Source: Clostridia bacterium (lineage in GTDB: Bacteria > Bacillota_A > Clostridia > Oscillospirales > CAG-272). Taken from it: a stretch of 45,810 bases of DNA. Position 1 is the stretch's first letter. Every line of letters begins with the position of its first letter. The stretch is from positions 1-45,810 of the forward strand of contig JAFTUD010000026.1 of assembly GCA_017466455.1 (NCBI GenBank), given 5' to 3'. The position numbers and the translations under genes were made by a program. Under the pieces are notes generated by a model, which saw only the letters and a program-made list of their open reading frames with translations, did not search any database and was not told where the DNA came from. This document shows, one piece after another, positions 1-8,454 of the stretch.

Positions 1-201
1 AAATACATCGGTTTAAGGTGCTTTGCATTTTAGAACGAGCCAAAAGGCTTGTATTCAAGGCAAAATTTTGCCGATATATAAAAATATTTCAAAAAATTTT
101 AACACAGAAGACGGGACTTTTGTCCGTTCCAAAACTGGTTCATTCCATTCCCGTCAGGCATTCTACACAGGAGCCATTTTTAGAATTTGAAAGGATTTTG
201 T

Positions 202-1305
202 ATGCTTAAAAAAATACCTATTTGCGTATTTATACTTTTCTCTGCTCTTTTACTTGCTACAAGCGTGCATGCGCTTGACATTTCCGCTGAGCATGCGATT
301 ATTATTGAGGCTGAAAGCCAAGATATTATCTATCAAAAAAGCGCTTATACAAGAGCGCCTATGGCAAGCACAACGAAGATTATGACGGCTATTGTCGCCA
401 TTGAAAGCGGTGCGCTTGATAACGAAATAAGAATTCCAAGCGAATGTGTCGGGATTGAGGGCTCTTCAATTTATTTAAAAGAGGGAGAAATTTTAACATT
501 AAGGGAGCTTTTATATGCTCTGCTTCTTGAAAGTGCAAACGATGCTGCGACCGCTATTGCTATAACGGTCGGCGGAGATATTTCACATTTTGCCGAGCTT
601 ATGAATGACAAGGCACGAAAGCTTGGGCTTAACGATACGCATTTTTGCAACCCTCACGGGCTTGATGACAAGGACCACTACACAACAGCATATGACCTTG
701 CTCGCCTTGCGCGGTATGCTATGACCCTGCCGGAGTTCAAGGAGATTGTATCCACCTTTAAAAGAGAAATTCCTTCAGGTGACGACGCCACTCGCCTTCT
801 TGTAAACCACAACAGGCTTTTAAGAAGATATGAGGGAGCTATCGGAGTCAAAACCGGCTACACTAAGAAAAGCGGGCGCTGTCTTGTATCATGTGCAGAA
901 CGAAACGGAGTGCGTCTTATTTGTGTCACACTGAATGCGCCAAGTGATTGGAGCGACCACAAAAGACTGCTTGATTATGGCTTTGAGCGATACGAGCGCA
1001 TAGAGCTTGCACGCGCTTACGACTATTCTCTATCCCTGAGCTGTGTAAACGGTGCAAAGGCAAATGTTTCATGCTCTAATATATCTGATCTAAGCATCAC
1101 GCTCAAAAAAGGTGACTCTTCTCGCTTAAGGGCTGTATTTGAGGGAGAAAGATTTTTATTTGCTCCCGCTTGCAAGGGTGATTTGGTTGGAAAGATCGTA
1201 TATTATTTAGATGATATTAGCATTGCTTCCTTGGATATTTACGCATTAGAGAGCGTAAAATCGATAAAATATAAAAAATCTATTTTTGAAAGAATATTCG
1301 GTTAA
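202..1305 (+). CDS. D-alanyl-D-alanine carboxypeptidase (DacA/DacF-type, serine peptidase S11)
   Basis: Secreted penicillin-binding enzyme of 367 residues that trims the terminal D-Ala from peptidoglycan stem peptides. All three active-site motifs are visible: STTK at residues 56-59 (nucleophile Ser56), SAN at 111-113 and KTG at 217-219. A signal peptide covers about residues 1-24, ending VHA. The C-terminal tail is basic and amphipathic, as in family members held at the membrane surface. I chose the ATG at 202, preceded by AAAGGA, over an in-frame TTG at 187 that overlaps this ribosome binding site. The next gene starts one base after its stop. DacF versus DacA orthology cannot be settled from sequence alone. 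Confidence 0.93.
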   Translation: MLKKIPICVFILFSALLLATSVHALDISAEHAIIIEAESQDIIYQKSAYTRAPMASTTKIMTAIVAIESGALDNEIRIPSECVGIEGSSIYLKEGEILTLRELLYALLLESANDAATAIAITVGGDISHFAELMNDKARKLGLNDTHFCNPHGLDDKDHYTTAYDLARLARYAMTLPEFKEIVSTFKREIPSGDDATRLLVNHNRLLRRYEGAIGVKTGYTKKSGRCLVSCAERNGVRLICVTLNAPSDWSDHKRLLDYGFERYERIELARAYDYSLSLSCVNGAKANVSCSNISDLSITLKKGDSSRLRAVFEGERFLFAPACKGDLVGKIVYYLDDISIASLDIYALESVKSIKYKKSIFERIFG

Positions 1306-1306
1306 A

Positions 1307-2038
1307 ATGGAAAAAATAAGGTTACAAAAATTTTTCACGGATAATAACATTATGTCAAGAAGAAGCGCCGAAAGGGTTATTCTTGCGGGAAATGTTAAGG
1401 TCAACGGCGTTATTGCCAAGCTTGGTGACAAGGTTGACCCCGAAAGCGATGTGGTTATGTTCAACGGAAAGGCTATAAAGCCTATTTCGTCGGCAAAAAA
1501 GCGTTACATAATGCTAAACAAGCCTCTTGGATATGTATGCACTGCAAGTGATGAAAAGGGACGAGAGACTGTTTTTAGCCTTCTTAACGATGTTGGTGAG
1601 CGTGTTTATCCCGTTGGGCGACTTGACATGTATTCAGAGGGGCTTTTAATACTCACGAATGACGGTGAGCTAACTAATCGCCTTACTCATCCGAGTGGCC
1701 ATTTTGCAAAGACATACAGTGTTGTTATTAAAGGTGATATTTCTCCCGAAAAGCTATCAATGCTTACCTCTCCTATGGAGCTTGACGGATATAAGCTGAA
1801 GCCTGTAAAAGTTAGAATTGTTTCACAAAAAAATGGTGCTACAAACACTCTGTTCACGCTTACTGAGGGCAGAAATCGCCAAATAAGAAAAATGTGCGAG
1901 CATTGTGGCTTAACAATAATGCGTCTTACAAGAATTTCCATTGGCAAGCTAAAGCTTGGCGAGCTTGGAAGAGGCAAATGGCGTGAGCTTACACGGGCTG
2001 AGGTTGACTATTTATCAGGGAAAAAGGATACAATTTAA
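1307..2038 (+). CDS. rluB: 23S rRNA pseudouridine synthase, RsuA/RluB family
   Basis: Isomerises a specific uridine to pseudouridine in 23S rRNA. The 243-residue protein has an N-terminal S4 RNA-binding domain (about residues 1-60) and then the RsuA/RluB/RluE catalytic domain with the motif GRLDMYSEGLLILTNDG, in which Asp107 is the expected catalytic residue. The ATG at 1307 is taken as start because it fits the S4 domain; the upstream TTG extension lies inside the preceding gene. It is translationally coupled to the carboxypeptidase, a neighbourhood also known in other Firmicutes. RluB is the likeliest assignment, RsuA being the alternative. Confidence 0.9.
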   Translation: MEKIRLQKFFTDNNIMSRRSAERVILAGNVKVNGVIAKLGDKVDPESDVVMFNGKAIKPISSAKKRYIMLNKPLGYVCTASDEKGRETVFSLLNDVGERVYPVGRLDMYSEGLLILTNDGELTNRLTHPSGHFAKTYSVVIKGDISPEKLSMLTSPMELDGYKLKPVKVRIVSQKNGATNTLFTLTEGRNRQIRKMCEHCGLTIMRLTRISIGKLKLGELGRGKWRELTRAEVDYLSGKKDTI

Positions 2039-2048
2039 GGAGATACAT

Positions 2049-2447
2049 ATGCTAACAGTTATTCCTATTCAGGACAAGAATACACAAAGGGAGCTTTTGG
2101 AGCTTTGCGGTATTGATTTCGATATTGATGCCTTCGCTTACAAGGCTGAGGATGGCGGATTTCTCGGTGCTATTCAATTCAAGTTTGTAGATGGCGTAGG
2201 AGAAATTTCGGGCTTCAATTATGCCCCCGGCACAAAAGACAATGAAGCTATGATTATTATGCTTCGTACCGCGATGAACTTTATGTTTCGTTGTGGTATT
2301 AAATCATCTACACTCAATGTGGCTACATCCTCCGAGGAGCTTGTCAAGCTTTCGGGATATTCAAGGCTAACGGACAATATCTACTCTATTGACCTTGAGA
2401 AATTTTACATTTCTCCGTGCCATTTCACACCTAAAGATAATAAATAA
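2049..2447 (+). CDS. Small conserved-looking protein, possibly GNAT-like
   Basis: Third gene of the carboxypeptidase/rluB operon, 132 residues, starting at an ATG with a strong TAAGGAG site (the longer upstream extension overlaps rluB). No signal peptide or membrane segment is visible. Alternating strands and helices, an acidic AEDGGFLGAIQFKF stretch and a later RTAMNFMFRCGIK helix loosely resemble a GNAT acetyltransferase fold, but no acetyl-CoA loop is convincing, so the function is open. A bidirectional terminator follows directly. Confidence 0.7.
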   Translation: MLTVIPIQDKNTQRELLELCGIDFDIDAFAYKAEDGGFLGAIQFKFVDGVGEISGFNYAPGTKDNEAMIIMLRTAMNFMFRCGIKSSTLNVATSSEELVKLSGYSRLTDNIYSIDLEKFYISPCHFTPKDNK

Positions 2448-2450
2448 CCA

Positions 2451-2479
2451 AAAAGGTTGTCGCTTTGCGACAACCTTTT
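2451..2479. terminator. Bidirectional intrinsic terminator
   Basis: Perfect 13-bp stem AAAAGGTTGTCGC / GCGACAACCTTTT with a TTT loop, between convergent genes ending at 2447 (+) and 2481 (-). Runs of A and T on either side let it work both ways. Confidence 0.92.
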
Positions 2480-2480
2480 G

Positions 2481-2969
2481 TTATTTAAGAGAAATTTCAA
2501 CCCTTAACGCATCAAAATCAAGATTATACCGTATTGAAATCCCCATTTTTTCAAGTGTTTTATAAAGGCTTACATCATCCAAGACAATGTCGCCATTTGT
2601 TACTGTCATAACATAATTTTCATCTCCGTCCTGTGGCAGGATATTCGTCGACTCGCCATTAAGCGCCAAGGTCTTGCTTGATATGTCAAGAATATAGGTT
2701 TTATCTTGATATTTAATTTCGCAAAGAGCCTCACTGCGAGCAAGCTCTGCGCCAAGCCCCTCAAGGGTAGAAAGGAGTGGAATTTTCGCATATGTAGGAT
2801 ATACCTCTATGCTCACGCCCTGCTGATTTCCGTTTACGATAAGAATACCGTTTCCCAAAGCACTCTCCGACTCGCCTTGAGATGACGAATATTCATCATT
2901 TCCGTCATTACAGGAAACAATAAGCAAAAGAAAAATCAGTGTAAATATGAGTAAAATATATTTTTTCAT
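2481..2969 (-). CDS. Lipoprotein with a copper-amine-oxidase-N-like stalk domain
   Basis: Predicted lipoprotein of 162 residues. A hydrophobic signal peptide ends in the lipobox LIVSC with Cys20 as lipid acceptor, followed by a Ser/Glu/Asp-rich linker. The rest, with a repeated pattern of a short strand, a loop and an LxxTLExLG-type helix, resembles the copper amine oxidase N-terminal stalk domain common on Clostridial surface proteins, which does not imply oxidase activity. The ATG has GGAG five bases upstream. It lies 10 bases after bioY and is probably co-transcribed with birA and bioY. Substrate or role unknown. Confidence 0.75.
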   Translation of the reverse strand: MKKYILLIFTLIFLLLIVSCNDGNDEYSSSQGESESALGNGILIVNGNQQGVSIEVYPTYAKIPLLSTLEGLGAELARSEALCEIKYQDKTYILDISSKTLALNGESTNILPQDGDENYVMTVTNGDIVLDDVSLYKTLEKMGISIRYNLDFDALRVEISLK

Positions 2970-2979
2970 TATATCTCCT

Positions 2980-3504
2980 TCACTCCCTTAAGAGCTTTTT
3001 TATTTTTAATGAAAGTGCATATGCGATGGGCACAAAAGCAATATCCTTCAATATATACGGTAAAGATACAGCAATGAAGGCTACTGCAAAATCAGTTCTT
3101 GTAACTACGGAATATTGAGCTATGCCTAAAATATGGCAAATTACCACAGACAATATGCCTATTGGAATTGCTATTCCCTTTTTTAAGGGTGATAATGCGC
3201 AAAGAACCGCTACTGCGACAAATCCCCATATAAATCCGCCTGTCGGTCCAAAAAGCACGCCAAAGCCGCCCTGAAAGCCCGAGAAAACGGGAAGCCCGAC
3301 AAAGCCGATCAAAATATATAACAAAATTGAAATTATTGCCTTCTTGAAATTGAAAAAATATCCTAAAAAAGCAATCATAAGAATCTGCAGGGTTATAGGC
3401 ACTCCGCTCGGCATTGGAATTACTATTTGAGAAACGACACATATCATTGCTACGAATATTCCGACAAGTGCCATTTCCCTGATTTTTTTAGGCTTATTTT
3501 CCAT
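2980..3504 (-). CDS. bioY: Biotin ECF transporter S component BioY
   Basis: Integral membrane substrate-binding subunit of an energy-coupling-factor biotin importer (174 residues, about six membrane segments). Typical BioY features are MPSGVPITLQ in the first half and FGPTGGFIWGF in the middle. The ATG at 3504 gives a normal BioY N-terminus and overlaps the end of birA by 11 bases, suggesting translational coupling; longer starts would run further into birA. The shared ATPases and T component of the ECF module are not in this window. With birA it forms a biotin salvage unit; no biotin biosynthesis gene is present here. Confidence 0.94.
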   Translation of the reverse strand: MENKPKKIREMALVGIFVAMICVVSQIVIPMPSGVPITLQILMIAFLGYFFNFKKAIISILLYILIGFVGLPVFSGFQGGFGVLFGPTGGFIWGFVAVAVLCALSPLKKGIAIPIGILSVVICHILGIAQYSVVTRTDFAVAFIAVSLPYILKDIAFVPIAYALSLKIKKLLRE

Positions 3505-4459
3505 TTTTGCGAACCCGAGCCTCTCCAGAATTGAACTTGACAATTCCATTTTTGGTTTCAACAATCAAATTGGCATTTGCATCTATATCAATAGCTTTTC
3601 CCGACACGACCTCATTGCCGCGAATAACATTTACATATTCGCCCAAGATGTTTGATTTATCCTTATATAATTTAATGTAGGATTTATCGTGAGCATTTTT
3701 ATAGTAGTGCATAAATCTGTCTATGATTTCGGCGCAGAGAACGCTTTTATATCCTATGGGGGATTTTAGAGGGTATATTGAGGTTGCAATGGCTGATATT
3801 TCATCATTAAACCCATTTCTTGGGGGTGTAACATTGACCCCTATTCCTAAAATGGCGTAATCAAGCTGGGTGCTTTCAAAATCAAAGGATGCCTCGGTAA
3901 GTATTCCACAAGCCTTTTTATCCTTTATATAAATATCATTAACCCATTTTACCGTGCAGTTAACTCCGCTTGTCTTTTCTATTGCCTCAAGCACAGCGCA
4001 TGCGCCCATAACGGTGATATTTACGCTTTCTGAAAGGGGCATCTGCGGACGAAGCACAAGGCTCATATAGATTCCGTTATCCTCGTTTGAAATAAAGCTT
4101 CTGCCCATTCTTCCCTTGCCTTGGGTTTGAGTTTTGGAAATAATAACGGTCCCTTCCTCGGCGCCATCTCTTGCGAGGTCCTTAGCGATGTCGTTTGTTG
4201 AGGTGACCTCATCGTAAAATAATACATTAACGTTACTTTTTGACAGTGACATGATTCTATTGGCGCTAAACACATCGCTATCGCAGGAGAGCGAGTATCC
4301 AACGGTTGAGTGGGATATTATAGCATAGCCCTCCTTTTTAAGCAGGTTTATATTCTTCCAAACGCAATTTCGGGAAACGCCAAGCTTTCTTGCCATTTCC
4401 TCGCCAGACAAAATTTCACCTTGGTTATTTTCAAATATTTCAAGTATTTTTTGCTTCAT
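3494..4459 (-). CDS. birA: Bifunctional biotin--[acetyl-CoA-carboxylase] ligase and biotin operon repressor
   Basis: Attaches biotin to carrier proteins and, through its N-terminal winged helix, represses biotin uptake genes. The HTH covers about residues 1-60 (LSGEEMARKLGVSRNCVWKN). The ligase domain shows the biotinyl-AMP loop GKGRMGRSF and the KWVNDIY motif, then a C-terminal SH3-like domain. I prefer the ATG at 4459 with GGAGG upstream; an in-frame ATG at 4474 with a weaker site is possible and adds five residues. It precedes bioY, with an operator-like sequence just upstream, which fits autoregulation. Confidence 0.93.
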   Translation of the reverse strand: MKQKILEIFENNQGEILSGEEMARKLGVSRNCVWKNINLLKKEGYAIISHSTVGYSLSCDSDVFSANRIMSLSKSNVNVLFYDEVTSTNDIAKDLARDGAEEGTVIISKTQTQGKGRMGRSFISNEDNGIYMSLVLRPQMPLSESVNITVMGACAVLEAIEKTSGVNCTVKWVNDIYIKDKKACGILTEASFDFESTQLDYAILGIGVNVTPPRNGFNDEISAIATSIYPLKSPIGYKSVLCAEIIDRFMHYYKNAHDKSYIKLYKDKSNILGEYVNVIRGNEVVSGKAIDIDANANLIVETKNGIVKFNSGEARVRKNGK

Positions 4460-4467
4460 ATTCCTCC

Positions 4468-4498
4468 ATGTCACCTATAAACGAGCTTAGGTTGACAA
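4468..4498. promoter_or_regulatory. Candidate BirA operator
   Basis: On the minus strand TTGTCAACC, a full match to the left half-site of the usual BirA box (TTGTnAACC), is followed after 13 bases by AGGTGACAT, a partial match to the inverted half. It sits just upstream of birA. The second half is imperfect and the spacer slightly short, so this is a candidate only. Confidence 0.35.
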
Positions 4499-4510
4499 TG
4501 TATGTAAATC

Positions 4511-4534
4511 AAAACGGCAGTTGCCTGCCGTTTT
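4511..4534. terminator. Intrinsic terminator after the LCP-like gene
   Basis: Ten-bp stem AAAACGGCAG / CTGCCGTTTT with a four-base loop, followed by T-rich sequence on both strands. It separates the LCP-like gene from birA. Confidence 0.85.
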
Positions 4535-4542
4535 ATTTTTTA

Positions 4543-5718
4543 TTATTCCGCGTAAAGAGCTGTCTTAAGATCTGCAACTACCTTGGAGTAGTCAGTGTAT
4601 GCTGAGAAGTATACATACTCGCCTTCGCCAAGAAGTTTTGTTTTTATTGAGCTTGTGGACATATCTATTGTAGTCAAGCTATCAGCCAAAACATCACCGG
4701 TAGTCCTTACAGCAAGCATAAGAACTGATGAGAAGTCCTCCGCCTCGGTTGATGTCGTAGCAAAGTCACGATCAGAAAGTGCTTCAGAAAGTGTTTTGAT
4801 GCCCTCTACTCCACCATTTATTGCAGATTTAGTGCATTCAACAAGAACTGTGAAAAGCGCTTCTGTATCGCTTCCGCTCTTGCCACGGATGTAAACAAGT
4901 GCATATTCACCTGTAAGAGTAACTGTTCCTGTCTTTTCATTTCTTTGAAGATATACAAGTCCAGTATTTTCATCCTTAAATTTCTCGTTGTAAAGATCAA
5001 TAGCTACCTTGAACTCATCAAGTTCCGCATCGTTCATAGCAATATCAATTCCGCCAACTGCGTCAACAAGCGCCATTGCTCCATCCATCTTCAATTCAAC
5101 ATAACCGTTTATGTCAATACCGAAGTTTTGAGAAATGGTTCTTGAAAGAAGGTTTGCGCCGCCGAAGTTGTATGCATCCTTAAGCGGTGCAATTACATTC
5201 GCGTATGGGATATACACAAGTGTTTGATCGTCAAGCAATACATATGTAAGCTTATTTGTTGTCTTGTTGATAGATGCGATAACAATGATATCGGAGAACG
5301 CTACGCCCGAATTGTTTTCTATACCGTAAATAGCATAGTTAAATACATTTTCATCGGACTTGATAGCGTTAACAGTTGCGCTATGATTGTTTGAAGCAAG
5401 GAATGCATATTCCTTGTACACATTAGAATTAAGAACCTTGTCAACATAGAAGCCATTGTTCTCCTTGAAGGATTCACTAATCACAGGGTCGATATCCTTA
5501 TAGCTTCCGGCTGGGGAAATGTTCTTTGATATGTTGTTAATAAGTGCGTTAACTACTAAGAAAAGCAAGGCTGCGATTGCAATTACGATTACAACTGTCA
5601 GCAAAATGCCCTTAACAGCCGAGCGCTTTTGCTTCGCCTCAAAATTCGCTATGCTTGCGCGTTTGTCTTCAGCAACATTAACGGAGGCCTTTCTTCTCTC
5701 AATGATTTTCTTGCTCAC
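4543..5718 (-). CDS. LytR-CpsA-Psr (LCP) family protein, apparently lacking the catalytic arginines
   Basis: Membrane-anchored extracellular protein of 391 residues: basic cytoplasmic tail, one membrane segment at about 36-59, then an LCP domain. LCP enzymes attach teichoic acid or capsule polymers to peptidoglycan. Domain hallmarks are the DAYNFGGANLL segment and the later YVELKMDGAMALVDAVGGID stretch. The usual SIPRDT arginine motif reads LLDDQT, the preceding R-S-D is F-S-D, and the terminal RxxRQ is missing, so pyrophosphate binding is doubtful. I start at the GTG at 5718, seven bases after AAAGGAG, rather than the ATG at 5739, which has no ribosome binding site and lies near the transcription start. 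Confidence 0.8.
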   Translation of the reverse strand: MSKKIIERRKASVNVAEDKRASIANFEAKQKRSAVKGILLTVVIVIAIAALLFLVVNALINNISKNISPAGSYKDIDPVISESFKENNGFYVDKVLNSNVYKEYAFLASNNHSATVNAIKSDENVFNYAIYGIENNSGVAFSDIIVIASINKTTNKLTYVLLDDQTLVYIPYANVIAPLKDAYNFGGANLLSRTISQNFGIDINGYVELKMDGAMALVDAVGGIDIAMNDAELDEFKVAIDLYNEKFKDENTGLVYLQRNEKTGTVTLTGEYALVYIRGKSGSDTEALFTVLVECTKSAINGGVEGIKTLSEALSDRDFATTSTEAEDFSSVLMLAVRTTGDVLADSLTTIDMSTSSIKTKLLGEGEYVYFSAYTDYSKVVADLKTALYAE

Positions 5719-5741
5719 GATAATTCTCCTTTGCGTCATTA

Positions 5742-5757
5742 CTATGAATTTTCATAG
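5742..5757. promoter_or_regulatory. Palindrome at the LCP-like gene transcription start
   Basis: CTATGAA-TT-TTCATAG, perfect 7-bp arms, centred on the predicted start point of the promoter at 5762-5790 and ending just upstream of the gene's ribosome binding site. It could be an operator or a 5' RNA stem. Confidence 0.45.
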
Positions 5758-5761
5758 TCTT

Positions 5762-5790
5762 ATTATATAACAAATAAGTCGGCTTGTCAA
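5762..5790 (-). promoter_or_regulatory. Sigma-A type promoter of the LCP-like gene
   Basis: Minus-strand TTGACA (5785-5790), 17-base spacer, TATAAT (5762-5767): full consensus. Confidence 0.85.
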
Positions 5791-5846
5791 CACTTTTTAA
5801 AGATATTTTGTTCATATTGTCCATTTTTTGTGCTTGTTTTCTTCGA

Positions 5847-6845
5847 TTAGTTCAAATTTGAAGTGAATTCTCTCAAAAAATAGATATCCTTTTTGTTGAC
5901 ATTGAATGATCTGCCATTCAAATATGACAACACATCATCCTCCTCTAAAAAGCTGAGCTTGTACGAATAAAGCGCTTGATGCTTATAGCCGATTTTCTTA
6001 TCATTTTCAATGCTTCCGTATTTTCCGTCTCCAAGCAATGGATGACCGATAGATGCCATATGTGCCCTTATTTGATGGGTTCTGCCTGTAATAAGCTCAA
6101 CCTCGAGCAACGAAATATTCTTGCTCGTGTTATACTCAAGCACTCTGTATTTTGTGATAATTTCCTTTGCTCCTCTTTGAGGGCTTTTCAAAATACGAAC
6201 GGTGTTTGTTTGGCTGTTTTTCATGTGATAGTCCCTTAATGTATCTTCCTTTTTGGAAAATTTTCCGTGAACCGCGCACAAATAAAGCTTAGAAATTTTG
6301 TTGTTTTTTATTCTTTCGTTCATTTCCCTCAAGGCTCTTGCGTTTTTGGCGCAAATAACTATTCCGCCTGTGTTTCGGTCTATTCTGTTACACAGGGCGG
6401 GGGCAAATGAGCTTTCCTCATCGGGGCGATATTCACCGTTTTGGGCAAGATAGGCTTGAATATGATAGATAAGCGTGTTTCTATCGTCGCTATCTCCTTG
6501 ACCGCTTGTTTTCCCGTCTCCGTCACCGCTATGGACAAGCACGCCCGCAGGCTTGTTACAAAGAAGAATATTTTCATCCTCATAAATCACATCAATACTC
6601 GGGCGTATAGAAAACAGCTCGCTATGTGTGATTTCCTTAGCAAAAAAATCATCGCTAATAAACATTTGAACTGTGTCGCCAAGAGAGAGAATTTGCTTTT
6701 GCTCTGCCCTTTTTCTGTTCACCTTGATTTTTTTAAGGCGTATCGCCTTATACATAAAGGACAGGGGCATTCCCTTCACAGCCTTTTGAACAAACTTATC
6801 AAGTCTTTGACCCGCGTCGTTCTGATTGATTATAAATTCCTTCAT
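5847..6845 (-). CDS. RluA-family pseudouridine synthase
   Basis: Predicted 332-residue rRNA (or tRNA) pseudouridine synthase with an N-terminal S4-like domain (RLDKFVQKAVKGMPLS...) and an RluA catalytic domain. The catalytic motif reads NRIDRNTGGIVICAKN; Asn replaces the His of the classical HRLDxxTSG, and the catalytic Asp is kept. The late RTHQIRAHMASIGHPLLGDG motif is diagnostic for RluA/C/D. An acidic Gly/Asp insertion (about residues 107-122) lies between the S4 and catalytic regions. Own promoter upstream; no partner gene is evident. RluC- or RluD-like specificity cannot be told apart. Confidence 0.9.
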   Translation of the reverse strand: MKEFIINQNDAGQRLDKFVQKAVKGMPLSFMYKAIRLKKIKVNRKRAEQKQILSLGDTVQMFISDDFFAKEITHSELFSIRPSIDVIYEDENILLCNKPAGVLVHSGDGDGKTSGQGDSDDRNTLIYHIQAYLAQNGEYRPDEESSFAPALCNRIDRNTGGIVICAKNARALREMNERIKNNKISKLYLCAVHGKFSKKEDTLRDYHMKNSQTNTVRILKSPQRGAKEIITKYRVLEYNTSKNISLLEVELITGRTHQIRAHMASIGHPLLGDGKYGSIENDKKIGYKHQALYSYKLSFLEEDDVLSYLNGRSFNVNKKDIYFLREFTSNLN

Positions 6846-6901
6846 TTTATAAAATCCTTATAAAATCCTATTTTAACGATATTTACTGTTCCTTCATTAA
6901 A

Positions 6902-6930
6902 ATTATACCGACATATCAAGCCTTTTGCAA
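6902..6930 (-). promoter_or_regulatory. Promoter of the RluA-family gene
   Basis: Minus-strand TTGCAA (6925-6930), 17-base spacer, TATAAT (6902-6907), divergent from the mtaB promoter. Confidence 0.65.
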
Positions 6931-6969
6931 GAGAAATATGTGAATTATTTTGATTTTTCTCATTTTTAG

Positions 6970-6998
6970 TTTACATCTCAGTTAAAATGTGATAAAAT
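6970..6998 (+). promoter_or_regulatory. Promoter of mtaB
   Basis: TTTACA (6970-6975), 17-base spacer, TAAAAT (6993-6998), about 40 bases before the mtaB start. Confidence 0.7.
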
Positions 6999-7036
6999 GA
7001 TTTCAATGTGATTTTTTCTATTTAGAGGGGGATTGT

Positions 7037-8347
7037 ATGTCAGGAAAAGTTCGCGCGGGCATTCTTACGCTTGGTTGCCGTGTAAATCAGTATGAGAGTG
7101 ATGCTATTATGCAGGAGCTTTCAAAATACGGCGTTGAGATTTGCGATAAGGACGAGCCTTGCGATATTTACATAATAAACACCTGCACGGTTACTGCCGA
7201 GAGTGATAGAAAATCAAGACAATTTATAAGGAAATGCGTTTCAAAAAATCCCGATGCTGTCATAATTGTAACAGGCTGTTATTCACAGGTGAATCCCGAG
7301 CAGGCACTCGCCATTGAGGGGGTTGACTTCGTTTGCGGAAACAACGGAAAATCAATTATTGCAAAAAAATCATTAGAGCTTTTTGAAAAACGACAGGAGA
7401 AAAGCGCATTTATGCCCGATATATACGGTGCTAAATTTGACCAAATGCAAGTTGGCGCTCCCCTGAACAGGACAAGAGCATTTATAAAAATTCAAGACGG
7501 TTGCGATTCAAAATGCGCGTACTGTATCATACCAAGTGCAAGAGGAAGCGTACGCTCTGATTCCAAAGAAAATATTCTTAGCGAGATTAAGAGCGCTGTT
7601 TCCCAAGGGTGCGTTGAAGCCGTGCTTACCGGAATTGAAACGGCATCCTACGGAAAGGATTTTAAAAACGGGTATTCTCTTGCCGACCTTCTTTGCGAGG
7701 TGCAAAAAATTGACGGGCTTGAAAGAATACGCTTAGGCTCGCTTGACCCTCATGCGATAACGAGGGATTTCGTTGACAAGATAAAATCGCTCTCCAAGGT
7801 TATGCCACATTTTCATATTTCAATGCAAAGCGGATGCACTAAGACTCTCAACGCTATGAAGCGCAAGTACAATATTGATATGGCAAGGGAGCGAATTGAA
7901 TATTTAAAATCTCAAATTCCCGAGCTTATGCTAAGCGCTGATGTAATTGTTGGCTTTCCTCAGGAAAGTGACGAGGATTTTTTAAAAACCGTTGAATTCT
8001 TTAAGGAGCAAAAATTCCTGCATCTACATATCTTCCCCTATTCTAAAAGAAAAGGAACGGTTGCTTATGAGATGGACGGGCAAATTGATGAGAGCGTTAA
8101 AAAGGAACGACTTAGGCGTTTGTCTAAAATTCAGGAGAGCATCAAGGCTGAGCTACTTGAGGATTATGTAAGGACTCATTCTAAGGTCCCTGTTTTGTTT
8201 GAAACGCTTGATGGTGAATACATGCACGGGCACGCTCCGAGCTTCGTTGAAATAAAGGCAAAATCAAATGAAAATTTATCGGGTAAAATTGCGTTTGTAA
8301 AGCCGATTTATACTGATGGCAAAATGATTTTTGGCGAGATTTTATAA
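7037..8347 (+). CDS. mtaB: tRNA t6A37 methylthiotransferase MtaB
   Basis: Radical SAM enzyme that converts t6A to ms2t6A at position 37 of tRNA. The 436 residues match a full-length methylthiotransferase: UPF0004 domain with Cys14 (TLGCRVNQYESD), Cys50 (NTCTVT) and Cys81 for one Fe-S cluster, then the radical SAM core with CDSKCAYC (Cys156, 160, 163), and a C-terminal TRAM-like region. The LGCRVNQYESD form points to the MtaB subgroup rather than MiaB (LGCqmNxxDS). The ATG follows AGAGGGGG by six bases. Monocistronic, with its own promoter and terminator. Confidence 0.93.
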   Translation: MSGKVRAGILTLGCRVNQYESDAIMQELSKYGVEICDKDEPCDIYIINTCTVTAESDRKSRQFIRKCVSKNPDAVIIVTGCYSQVNPEQALAIEGVDFVCGNNGKSIIAKKSLELFEKRQEKSAFMPDIYGAKFDQMQVGAPLNRTRAFIKIQDGCDSKCAYCIIPSARGSVRSDSKENILSEIKSAVSQGCVEAVLTGIETASYGKDFKNGYSLADLLCEVQKIDGLERIRLGSLDPHAITRDFVDKIKSLSKVMPHFHISMQSGCTKTLNAMKRKYNIDMARERIEYLKSQIPELMLSADVIVGFPQESDEDFLKTVEFFKEQKFLHLHIFPYSKRKGTVAYEMDGQIDESVKKERLRRLSKIQESIKAELLEDYVRTHSKVPVLFETLDGEYMHGHAPSFVEIKAKSNENLSGKIAFVKPIYTDGKMIFGEIL

Positions 8348-8383
8348 TTTTAAATTTTTAAATTCATAAATTTTATAATTTTT

Positions 8384-8414
8384 AAAAAGACTATCCTTTT
8401 CGGATAGTCTTTTT
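8384..8414. terminator. Bidirectional intrinsic terminator
   Basis: Perfect 13-bp stem AAAAAGACTATCC / GGATAGTCTTTTT with loop TTTTC, between mtaB (+) and the radical SAM operon (-). Confidence 0.92.
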
Positions 8415-8454
8415 GATGTTTAATTATTTAATATATTGATATACCCTTGTAGGG

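Noticed and set aside
18..209. 63-residue open frame at the left edge
   Set aside because: No ribosome binding site, unlikely composition, and it runs through the ribosome binding site and start of the carboxypeptidase gene. The first 200 bases hold only small hairpins (GGCAAAATTTTGCC at 59-72; GGAC-TTTT-GTCC at 114-125) whose role I cannot assign.
6846..6870. Repeat TTATAAAATCC before the RluA-family gene
   Set aside because: Short AT-rich tandem with no symmetry or known role; probably chance.
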